A stretch of DNA of 52,111 bases from REEB85 sp018971455 (GTDB lineage Bacteria > Pseudomonadota > Alphaproteobacteria > Acetobacterales > Acetobacteraceae): NCBI GenBank assembly GCA_028871195.1, contig JAGWNT010000014.1, forward strand, positions 1 through 52,111. Direction: 5' to 3'. Shown piece by piece: positions 33,136 to 43,100 of this stretch. Each line of letters opens with the position of its first letter. The first letter of the stretch is position 1. Made by a program: the position numbers and the translations under genes. Under the pieces are notes generated by a model. That model was not told the DNA's origin, ran no database searches, and worked only from the letters and a program-made list of their open reading frames with translations.

Positions 33136-33983
33136 CAATTGCCCTCGAAGACCGGCTTCGCGCGGGCGGTGAAGGCGTGGTAGGCGCGGGCGAAATCGCG
33201 CGTCTGCATGCAGATGGCCTGGGCCTGGGCCTCCGCCTCCACCGCTTCGTCGATGCCCATGCTCCATTCCTGGTGCAGGCAGCGCTTGGTCATCGCATGG
33301 CCGAAGCTGGGGCCGGCGGCGAGCTCGGCGGCGAGCGCTTCGGCGGCCGCCAGCACGGCCTCGGGTTCGGCGAGGCGGTTGAAGAAGCCCCACCGCTCGG
33401 CCTCCTCCCCGGCCATGGCGCGGCCGGTGTAGAGCAGCTCGGCCGCGCGCCCGGCGCCGATGATGCGCGGCAGGATGTTGCAGGCGCCCATATCCGCGCC
33501 GGCCAGGCCGACGCGGGTGAACAGGAAGGCGGTCCTGCTGCGCGCGGTGCCGATGCGCAGGTCCGACGCCATGGCCAGGATGGCGCCGGCGCCGGCGCAG
33601 ACACCGTCGATCGCCGCGATGATCGGCTGCGGGCAGGCGCGCATGGCCTTGACGACATCGCCCGTCATCCGCGTGAAGTCGAGCAGGCCCTGCATGTCCT
33701 GCGCCTCCTGCATGCGCACCAGGGGGCCGATGATGTCGTGCACGTCGCCGCCGGAGCAGAAATTGTCGCCGGCGCCGGTGATCACCACCGCCTTGATGGC
33801 GTCGGCATGGACCAGGGCGCGGAACAGCTCGCGCAGCTCGGCGTAGCTTTCGAAGGTCAGCGGGTTCTTGCGCTCCGGCCGGTCGAGCGTGACCGTGGCC
33901 ACCTTGCCGGTGATCGCCCACCGGAAATGGCGTGGCTTGTATTGCGCAAAATCAACGTGCTCCCGATTGAAGCTCAAAGCCAT
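33135..33983 (-). CDS. Crotonase/enoyl-CoA hydratase family protein
   Basis: A 282-residue crotonase-fold protein. The two oxyanion-hole segments are clear: GAGDNFCSGGDVHDI and DGVCAGAGAILAMASDLRIG. By eye, the positions that hold the two catalytic glutamates of classic enoyl-CoA hydratase (GGGCEL and PEI type) are not Glu here; the second segment reads FLFTRVGLAGADMGACNILP, with an acidic residue in GADMG instead. A different reaction, or hydratase chemistry through other residues, is possible. A strong GGAGGAACC site precedes the ATG. It begins 18 bases after the CHAT-protein gene and is coupled to the acyl-CoA dehydrogenase gene. Confidence 0.88.
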   Translation of the reverse strand: MALSFNREHVDFAQYKPRHFRWAITGKVATVTLDRPERKNPLTFESYAELRELFRALVHADAIKAVVITGAGDNFCSGGDVHDIIGPLVRMQEAQDMQGLLDFTRMTGDVVKAMRACPQPIIAAIDGVCAGAGAILAMASDLRIGTARSRTAFLFTRVGLAGADMGACNILPRIIGAGRAAELLYTGRAMAGEEAERWGFFNRLAEPEAVLAAAEALAAELAAGPSFGHAMTKRCLHQEWSMGIDEAVEAEAQAQAICMQTRDFARAYHAFTARAKPVFEGN

Positions 33984-34001
33984 TCAGAGGTTCCTCCAGG
34001 G

Positions 34002-37000
34002 TCAGCGGGATGCCAGCCTGCGCGGCGCGGCCAGCGATGCGGTGCTCAGCGCCTTGCCGCCCCCCTCGCCGATCACCGCGAAAGGCGCCCAGTAGAACGG
34101 ATGGGCGACTTCCGCCACCAGCCCATGCCCGGCATCGGCCAGCATGCCGAGCTGCGCGTCACGCAGGGCGGCGGCGATGCCGCCGGACGGGTTCTCCCGC
34201 AAGCGGCGCAACGTGTCGGCGACCAGGTAGGCCGCGGTCTGGTCGTTCACCGCCCAGTGGGTCACCAGCAGGGCGCGGGCGCCGGCATAGAAGAAGCTGC
34301 GGGCCAGGCCGGAGAGGCTTTCGCCGGCCGTCGTGCCGCCCGGCCCGCCGGAGTTGCAGGCCGAGAGGATGACGAGATCGGCGTCGAGGTCCATGCGCGC
34401 GATGTCGGACGCGGTCAGCAGCGCGCCCGTGGCGTCCTTGGCCCCCGGCGGGGCGGAGGTCACGATGGCCGGCTCGTTCTGGCAGGCGAGCTCGGCCGGC
34501 AGCAGGGCGTGGGTGGAGAATTGCAGGATACGGAAGCTCTTGAGGTTCTCCTTCTCCACCGCGGCAACGGTGAAGTTGGCGCCGAGCAGCTCGTCGGAGG
34601 TTTGCGCGCCGAGCAGCAGGCGGGCGACCTCCAGCTCCGCCTTGGCGAAGGGCAGCGCGGGCAGCGAGGCGAGCAGCCTGGCACTCTGCGCGCAGGCCGC
34701 GCCGTTGAAGCTGCCCTGGGCGACGGCAAGCGGGATCGGATGGAAATCACCGAAGCCGAACCAGGGCTGGGTGGCGCGCGAGCCCTTCGCGACCTTGCGC
34801 AGCGAGACGAAGTTGGCCGCCGAGGGCACGTGGGCGATGGTGAATTTGCGCAGCAGCCAGGGCGCATCGGCGAGGTGGGAGGCGCTCGCCGGGCCGGTCA
34901 GCAGCACTTCGAAGGGCAGCGAGAGCAGCGGCCCGGCCGGCGCGATGGTCAGCGCCGTGACCCCCTTCATCTGGTCCGCGACCCCGCCCAGCGTGGCGGC
35001 GTAGAGGCTCTGCGCGTCCGCCACGTCGAAGGCCGGCGGGGCGGCCTCGTTGCCCTCGATGCTGGCACGGATGCGCTTGACGTAGCCGGCCATGGCGGCG
35101 AGCCCGCCCTTGACCTGCCCGATATCGAGCGCGTGGCGGCGGACCAGGAAGACCCAGCCGCCATTGCTCTCGGCGCGCGTGACGCCGCCATCGCCGGTGT
35201 CGTTCAGCGTGATCGCCACGAAGGCCTCGCCGGGGTGCAGCGCCGCCTGGACGGCCGCCGCCGGCACCACCTGCTGCACCAGCTGGCCGTAATTGGGCGC
35301 CGCCGCCTGCAAAGCGGCATCCGCGTTGGCGCGCACGGTCTGGGCGTCGGCGATCTTCTTGTCGATCGCGCTGGTGTCCGCCCCCTTGCCGCCCTGGCTC
35401 TGCACCAGCTCGTCCTTCTGGCGGAACAGATCGGTCAGCTTTCCATTGGCGTCCTGCAGCGCGCGGATGGCCTCTGCCACCTTGGGGTCGCGCGCATTCT
35501 CGCCGAGCCGGGCGCTGGCCTGGGCGATCTGCTGGCTGGTGATGCCGCCCTGGGCGAGCTGGGCGGCGGCGAACATCTGGGCCAGCACCGCCTGGCGCTG
35601 CTTCGGATCGGCCGCGGCCTGGCGGGCGAAGATGTCGAGGCAGCCGGAAATGAGATCGGCCGAGGTGCCGGATTTCAGCGTCGTAAGCAAGGCGATGCCG
35701 CTGCGGCAGGCGGCCAGCGCGGCGTCCGCCTGGCCCACCCGGTCGAGCGCGCGGGCGCGCAGCAGGATGGTGTCGGCGAGCGGCTTCGAATCGGGCAGCG
35801 CGCGATCGAAGGCGGTCGCCGAGAGGCCGAGATCGCTGACCGCAGCGCCCACCCGCCCCTGCGAGGCGGCCATCACGGCGCCGGTGCGGTAGAGCCGCGC
35901 GGTCAGCAGCGGCTGGCGCAGGTCATTGGCCTGCGCAAGGTCGATGGCCGATTGCAGCATGGCGTCGCCCTGCGCGCGGTCGCCGAGGCGGGCGAGCACG
36001 ATGCCGCGATAGCGCCGCACCTCGACCAGCCCGAGCAGGGCGGAGCGGGCGGCAGGGTCGGCGTAGAGCTGTTGGTCGGGCAACAGGTTCGACAGGCTGG
36101 CCGTCGCCGCCCCGGCGAAGCGCGAGCCGCCGGCCGAGGGCCGCGCCTTCAGCGCCTCGGGCGGCACCTTGGCGGCATAGGCGGCATCGGCCTGAACCAG
36201 CAGCGCCAGCGCCTGCTTGAGGTGGCCCTGGTTGAGCTGGTCGAGCGCGCGGTAATGGAGCAGCCGGGCGACCGCCACCGGGTCGGCCGATCGCGGCGCG
36301 AGCGGCGTGGCGCGGGCGAAGAGCGGCTCCGCTTCGCTGTAGCGGCCCTGGTTGGAGAGCTGGAGCGCCAGGTAGGTCAGCGGCGTCGCCGTGTTCGGGT
36401 TGTTCTGGCCCAGCGCCTTCTGCTGCACGGCGAGCGCCCGGCGGAATGCGCCCTCGGCGCGCACCGGGTCGTCGGACAGGTTGGAGTGGGTGCCGAGGGC
36501 GATGAGCTGCTCGTACTGGCCGATATCGTTGGCGCCGAAGGAGCTGGCGGCGAGGCGGTCGGCGAGCAGCGCGTCGGCCGCCGAGGTCGGCGGGACCGCG
36601 TCCGCCGTCATCAGCCCGGAGAGCACGCCGATGGAGCGCTCCATCACCGGCAGCACCGGCAGCACGCCATCGGCATACCAGGCCCGGCCGCGCACCAGCG
36701 CGACCAGTGCGACGTGGGGCCAGCCGCCGATGCGCTGGGTGCATTGCATTACCAGCGCCTGCTGGCCGCCGAGAATGCTGGTCGCCACCGGGGCGGCGCA
36801 GTTGAAGCGGTTGTCGATTTCGGTGCGCCACGGGCTGGCGGTGGCCTGGCTCTCCAGGCTGGCCGCCGTGGCCGCGGCGCCGGCGCGCACCCGCGCGCTC
36901 GGTTGCAGCCAGGTGCCGCAGAAGATGTCGGCGGCCTCGGTGACGCCGGCGGCCTGGGTGCAGGCCTCGCCCACCGAGTTCTTGCCGATCGAGACCTGCT

Positions 37001-37109
37001 TGGTCGCGGTGCCCGCCGAGGCGCCGACATAGGCCGAGGGCGGCGGCGAGGTGCAGCCGGCCAGCGCCACGGCCATGAGGACGGCAAGCTGTCGCAACGC
37101 GCCGCGCAT
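34002..37109 (-). CDS. CHAT-domain (caspase-like protease) lipoprotein with TPR-like region
   Basis: A 1035-residue predicted lipoprotein. The signal MRGALRQLAVLMAVALAGCT carries an LAGC lipobox (lipidated Cys19), which would tether it in the envelope. Residues about 190-560 are helical with TPR features (DPVRAEGAFRRALAVQQKAL, GRYSEAEPLFARATPLAPRS). The C-terminal CHAT domain (about 680-1015) has the expected dyad: His867 in LQFSTHALLP and Cys918 in VILSACNSGGPGG, followed by SGLARSFFYAGARALLVTHW. CHAT proteins are caspase/separase-clan cysteine peptidases. The ATG starts one base after the stop of the TpsA exoprotein gene, so it is coupled to it and is a good candidate to process or regulate it; this is inference. 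Confidence 0.88.
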   Translation of the reverse strand: MRGALRQLAVLMAVALAGCTSPPPSAYVGASAGTATKQVSIGKNSVGEACTQAAGVTEAADIFCGTWLQPSARVRAGAAATAASLESQATASPWRTEIDNRFNCAAPVATSILGGQQALVMQCTQRIGGWPHVALVALVRGRAWYADGVLPVLPVMERSIGVLSGLMTADAVPPTSAADALLADRLAASSFGANDIGQYEQLIALGTHSNLSDDPVRAEGAFRRALAVQQKALGQNNPNTATPLTYLALQLSNQGRYSEAEPLFARATPLAPRSADPVAVARLLHYRALDQLNQGHLKQALALLVQADAAYAAKVPPEALKARPSAGGSRFAGAATASLSNLLPDQQLYADPAARSALLGLVEVRRYRGIVLARLGDRAQGDAMLQSAIDLAQANDLRQPLLTARLYRTGAVMAASQGRVGAAVSDLGLSATAFDRALPDSKPLADTILLRARALDRVGQADAALAACRSGIALLTTLKSGTSADLISGCLDIFARQAAADPKQRQAVLAQMFAAAQLAQGGITSQQIAQASARLGENARDPKVAEAIRALQDANGKLTDLFRQKDELVQSQGGKGADTSAIDKKIADAQTVRANADAALQAAAPNYGQLVQQVVPAAAVQAALHPGEAFVAITLNDTGDGGVTRAESNGGWVFLVRRHALDIGQVKGGLAAMAGYVKRIRASIEGNEAAPPAFDVADAQSLYAATLGGVADQMKGVTALTIAPAGPLLSLPFEVLLTGPASASHLADAPWLLRKFTIAHVPSAANFVSLRKVAKGSRATQPWFGFGDFHPIPLAVAQGSFNGAACAQSARLLASLPALPFAKAELEVARLLLGAQTSDELLGANFTVAAVEKENLKSFRILQFSTHALLPAELACQNEPAIVTSAPPGAKDATGALLTASDIARMDLDADLVILSACNSGGPGGTTAGESLSGLARSFFYAGARALLVTHWAVNDQTAAYLVADTLRRLRENPSGGIAAALRDAQLGMLADAGHGLVAEVAHPFYWAPFAVIGEGGGKALSTASLAAPRRLASR

Positions 37110-37110
37110 C

Positions 37111-40100
37111 TCAGTAGTCCTTGTCCGCGATGTTCGGCAGCAGCAGGTCGGGATCGTCCTGCGGGTAGCGCAGATTGTCGATGTTGAGCTGGTCGATCGG
37201 GTTGCTCTGCGGCACCGTCGGCACGGCGATGACGTAGCAGCTGGTCGAGCCGATCGGGCAGGAATTGAGGCGGTAATTGGCATTCTGCGCCGGCACGATG
37301 AAACTCGCCACGGCCGCGCCCTGGCCACCGCGCCCGTTCACCGAGCCGGTGAGGTTGGCGCTCGAGACCACGCCGGGCGGATAGTTCACGTAGAGGGCGG
37401 CAATGTTGACATGGCCGGTGATGCTGCCGGCGCCGAGCACGTTGAGGATCAGCGTGGTCGTCGGGCCGGAGATGCCGCCGGTCGGGTCGAAGGCGACGGC
37501 GCCGGCGGTGTCGATGCGGAAGGTCGCCGGCAGGGCGTTGGCCGCGAAGGTCGCGTTGGTGAAGGCGCTGTTCACAGCGAGCTGGCCGGTCTGGGTGAAG
37601 TTGGTCGTCGAGAAGTAGATGCCGGCGCTGCCGGTCTGGGCGGTGGGCAGGCTGGAGAAGGCGAGCTGGCCGGTGAAGGTGCCGGCCGAGCCGGTGAACA
37701 CGCTGGCCCCGCTGCCGATGGTGACCTGGCCGGCCGTGCTGCTGTTGGGCCCGCCGATCACGATCTTGTTGCCCGACAGCATGCCGTCGAGCGTGATGGT
37801 GCCGGGGGCGGTGATGGCGATGGCCGCGCCGGCGATGCGGCCGTACGGGTTCTGCGTGAAGTTGGCACCGGCGGTGAGCGCGGTGAGCCCGGAGCTGCTG
37901 ATCTGCGCGCCCGGGTTCAGCACCAGATCTCCGCCGCTCGACAAGGCCGCCCCGGTCTGCCCGGTGACCGGGCCGTTGACCGTAAGGCTGGCCGCGTCGG
38001 AGACGGCGGCCGAGCCATTGCCCGCCGTGGCGGTGCCGAGCAGGGCGAAATTATTGGCGGCCTGGTTGGTGAGGGCCACATTCCCACCGGCGGTGACGTT
38101 GAGCAGCGCCGTCGTGATGCCGCCGGTCAGCCCGCCGGCGACGGTCTGCGTGACATCGCCGCCGGAGCTAGCCAGCGTCACGCTGGTGGCGCCGCCGCTG
38201 GTGGCAAGGCTGCCGCCCACCGCCACGCCGCCGGCCCCGCTGATCGAGATGTTGGCCGCCGGGTCGCGGGCGGTGATGCTGGCGCCGGCGCCCTGCACGA
38301 ACGCCCCGCCGGCGGCCACGCTGATATTGCCGGCGGCCGAGCTGATGGCGCCCGAACTCTGGGTGATGCCGGCGGACGGGCTGCTCAACACGATGCCGGT
38401 GGCGGCTTGCAGCGGCCCGGTGATGACCAGGTTGGCGCCGTCGATCAGCGTGAAGCTGCCGCCGGTGGTGAAGCTGCCCAGGGCGGCGATGGCGTTGCCA
38501 GGGCTGGTGTTGTCGAGCGCCACCGAGCCGCTCGCCGAGCCGGTCAGCAGGCCGGCCGTGACCGCCCCGGTATTCGCGCCATTGCTGGTCTCGGTGATGA
38601 CGCCGTTCTGCGCCACCAGGCCGAGCGTGCCCGGCGTGTTGACGCGGCCGGCCAGCACGATGCCGGCGTTGGAATTCATCGCGACGCCCGTGCCGCCGGC
38701 CACCTCGCCGGCGGATTGCGCGATGCCGCCGCCGGTCGATGTCAGCGTGAGCGGCGCACCCGAGAGGGTTCCGCTCACGAGATCGATGGCGCCGTTCTGC
38801 GCGGTGACCCCTACCGCGCCGCCGCCGCTGGTGTTGCCCGCGAGCGTGACGCCGGTGGCCGAATTCAGCGCGATCGTTCCGGTCGCGGTCATCGTCCCGC
38901 CGGCGGCCTGGCTGATGCCCCCGCCGGTGGAGGTGAGCGTGAGCGCGGCGCCCGAGAGCGTGCCGGCGGATTGCGTGACGGCGCCGTTCTGCGCCGTCAG
39001 GCTGATCGCTCCGCTGGTGCTGACGATATTGGAGACCGTCAGCCCGCCGGCCGAGACAAGGCTGATCGGGCCGGTCGTGCTGGCGATCGTGCCGCCGGTC
39101 TGGCTGATGTTGCCGCCGCTGGCGGTCAGCGTCGCCGAACTGCCGGCGATGGTGCCGCCGGTCTGGCTGATGCCGAGATCGCCGCTGAGCGTGACGAGGC
39201 CGGTGGCGTCCAGCGGGCCGGCGATGGTCAGCAGGCCGTGGTCGGTCAGCGTCAGCGCGCCCGCGGAGGCGAGCGGGCCGGTCACTGTCAGCGCCATCCC
39301 GTCCTGCAGCAGGAAATCGCCCGTGGTGGTGGTGAAGCCGGCAAGGGTGGCGATGCTGTTGGCGGCGGCCGAGGCGCCGGTGAAATCGGCGCTGGCCGCA
39401 GTGCCGGCGAGGCTGGCCGCGGTGATGCTGCCCGGCTCGGTCACGGCGCCGCCGGCATTGGTGACGAGCCCGCCGCCGCCATTGGCCCCGCGGCTCGCAA
39501 TCACGCTGCCGTCGATGGCGATGCTGCTGCCGGCCAGCGTCAGATTGCCGCCCGCCGAAATGCCGCTCGGCGCCGTCCCCACGGCGATGGTGCCGCCGAC
39601 GACCAGCGCGCCGGTGGAGGCGATGCTGGCGTTGAGCGTGGCCGCACCCGCCGCAGCAGTGCTCGCCGTGCCGGTCGTGACCGGGCCGGCGATGGTCAGC
39701 GCGGTCCCGCTGTCGAGCGTGAAGCCGCCGCTGGACAGGAAGCCGGCAAGCGTGCCGATCAGATTGCTGCCGGGCGTGGCGCCGGCGAGGCTGGCGCCGG
39801 AAAGCTGGCCGCTGCCGGCCCCGCTCGGCGCCACGCCGGCCTGGCCCTGCAGGGTGGTGGCACTCATCCGCCCGGTCTCGCCGATATTGCCCGGCGCGTA
39901 GAGACCGATGGTCGTCATCGCCGATTGCTGCGCCTGGGGCGCGATGCTGCCGGCGATGGTGATGGTGCAGGTCAGGCAGCCGGTGTTGTAGGTGGCTCCG
40001 CTCGCGGTCGGGTCGCCGTTGACCCCGGCGATGAGCAGCGCGGTGCCGCCCGTCGCACCTCCCTGGGCGCCGACACCGCCGGCTGCGGCGATATCGATCG

Positions 40101-43100
40101 CCCCCTGCGCCGTGGCGCTGCCGGCGCGCAGCGTGACGTTGCCGGTCTGATATCCGGCAATGGCGAAGCCGGCCTCGATCGGGCCGGCCACGGTCAGCGT
40201 GCCGGTGGTCAGCGTGATGGCGGCCGCAGCCGGGCCGGTGCCGGCGGAGGCGCCGGCCAGCACCGGCCCCGTCACCTGCAGGCTGTTGGCGTTGGTCAGC
40301 GAGAAATTGCCGGTGGTGGTGAAGGCGGCGAGCGTGCCGAGCTGGTTGGCCTGGTCCAGCGTGGCCCCGGCGACGGCGACCGACGGCAGCGGCGCGCCCG
40401 CACTCGGCAGGGTACCCGGGGCCACGCCCCCGGCGCTGTCAGGCATCAGCCCCGCCTGGCCGGTCAGCGTGCCGGCGGTCAGGTTGCCGCCCGCCTGCTC
40501 GATGATATTGCCGGTGGCTTGCAGATTGACCGCCCCCCCGCCGGCATAGATGTCGGCGAAGCTGAGATCGGCCGCCGCCAGGCCGGCGGTGCCGGGTGCG
40601 GCGACGGCGATCGCCAGACCGGTGCCGACGGTCGCGAAATCGGCGACCTCGCCGGTGATCGTCAGGGCGCTGCCGTCATGCAGCACCAGCCCGTACGGCG
40701 TGCCCCCGACCACATCGGCGGCGCCGTTGAGGTTGCTGTAGAGGCCGGTGATGACGCCGATCCGGTTGGCTGTGGGCGAGGCGCCGGCGAGGTTGATCGA
40801 CTGCCCGGCATAGCCGTAGAGCGTGCCGGCCAGGATGGTGCCGGTCTCGCTGATCGACCCGCCATTGGCCGCCAGCATGACGCTGCGGGCCGCAGCCGTC
40901 GCGTTGCCGCCGACGAGGCCGGACATGACGAGGCTGGCCCCCGCACCCAGGCTGATCTGCCCGCTGCCCAGACCGGGTTCGGCCAGCACGCTGCCCGCGA
41001 CGGTCAGCACGCCCGTGGTGCCGGAGGTGCCGGCGTTCAGAATCACGTCGCCCCCCACCTGGACGACGCCGGCGGCGTCGGTGCCGGCCTGCGCCGTGCC
41101 GTTGACCGTCAGGCGGCCGGTCGCACCCGGCCCGGTGCCGAGCGAGGTGAGTTCGAGCGTCTCGAAGGCGCCCGCCGCGTGCACCGCCGCACCGGGATCG
41201 TTGCCGGCCTGCAAGGTCGTGCCGGCGGGGATGGTGAGGTCGAGCGCGTCGGCAAGCCGGATGCTGCCGCTCGCCAGCAGGTCGGCGGCAAGCGGGCTGG
41301 CGGTGGCGAAGGCTCCGGCGGTCGCCGCAGCGCCAAGCTGGCCGATCAGGTTGCTGCCGCTCAGCGACACCGCCGCGAGCGACCCAGCCGAGGCGGCGCC
41401 CGGCAGGATGCCGGCGGCGGTGGCGAGGCTGGTGACGGTCAGCGCGCCGCTGCCTGTCTCGGTGATGTCGCCGCTGCTGTAAAGCGCCAGCGTCGCCGCG
41501 ATGCCGGGCAGCACGCCGCCGCCGCTCGCCGTGCCAAGGGCCAGCGGCGTGTTGATGCTGATGCCGCCGGCGAGCAGCGTCTGGCCGTTCAGACTGCCCA
41601 GCATCACCGTCTGCGTGCCGGCCGGCCCGGCGCCCGCGAGCGCGGTGCCGAACACCGCCGGCGTCGTGCCGCCCGGCGCGGTGACCGTGGCGATGGCGGC
41701 AAAATCGGCCGGGATCAGCGAAAGGTCGGTGGCCGTGTTGGCCCGTGCCGCGTCGATGGAGATGGTGTGCCCGGCGGTGAGCGGCGCGATCGCCACCATG
41801 CCGGCCGGCGCGTTGATGATGGTGCCCACGCCGGAGGCGAGCAGTTGCAGCGCGTCCGTCTGAAGCTGGATCACGCCCGGGGTGACGATGGTGGTGGCGC
41901 CACCGCGACCCGCCACGGCCGCATCGACGCCGAGCGCGCCCGCATTGCTCGCCGAGTTGTTGGCGGGATCTAGCGTATCGTTCGGCGCCACGCGGGCATC
42001 GACCGTGAGGGAGGGCGCGCTCAGCGCGATCGTGTGCCCGGCGCCGGCGCTGACCTGGCCGATGACGGAGAGGCTGCCGGCGGCGGCGACCCGCACATCG
42101 CCGCCGGACACCAGCCCCGCCGCGGTGGCGGACTGGGCCTGGAAAGTCTCGGTGATGTAGCCCAGGATTCCGGCCGGGATGAGCGTGCCGCGACTGGCGG
42201 TGTTGCCCAGCGAGCCGATGGCATTGGCCGCGGTGTCCAGGCGGATCGCGCCATCCATCTGGCCGGTGAGGTGCGGCACGGTCAGCGCGTTGGCGCCCTG
42301 GCTCAACGTGCCGGTGCCGTAGAAGGCCAGCGTGTTGGCGATGGTGCCGCCGGGGGCGAAGGCGGTGTTGATGGCGATGTCCCCGGCCACGCGGGTCGCG
42401 CCGCCATCGGCGCTGCCGAGCACCAGCGTCTGGGTGCCGGCAGGGCCGGTCGCGATGACCGTGCCGAACACGGCCGGGCTGGTCGGCGAGCCGATGGTGT
42501 TGATGTGCGACAGGTCGGCGGTGGTCAGCGAGAGGTTGGTCGCCGTCGTCGCGTCGGCGGCATCGATCGACATGCTGTGCCCGGCGGTCAGCGGCGCGAT
42601 GCCGACGCTGCCGGCGGCGGCCTCGATCAGGCCGCCCAGCACGATGGCATCCGCCTGCACCAGCACCGCGCCCGGGGTGATGGTGACGGAGGCGCCGAGG
42701 CCGATCGGCGAGGAGGTGGTGGCGGCCGGCGCGATCAGCGAGCCGCTGGCGGTCAAAGTCAGGCCCGGCGCCTGCATCGACAGCGACTGGCCGGCGGCCA
42801 CCGACACCACGCCGTTTACGGTGAGCGCCTGGCTGTCATGCAGCGCGAGCCCCCCGCCCGTCACGTTCAGTGAGCCCAGAGCGGTGATGGCATTGCTGCC
42901 TCCGAGCAGCACCGCGTAGCCCCCGGCGGCACCGGTCAGCAGCGCCGTCGACAGCACGGCGGAGCCGGGCTGGGCGACGTTGCCATTCGGTGCCGTCAGG
43001 GCAACGGAATTCGTGCCGATCAGCGTGCCGTCCAGCGTGATCGCGGCACCGCCTGCCGTGTCGGTCAGGGCGACGGCGCCGCCCTGCAGCGTGGCGCCGC

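Noticed and set aside
33177..37187. 1336-codon plus-strand open frame opposite the crotonase and CHAT genes
   Set aside because: Gly/Arg-rich translation without recognisable domains; the opposite strand has clear lipoprotein, TPR-like and CHAT features.
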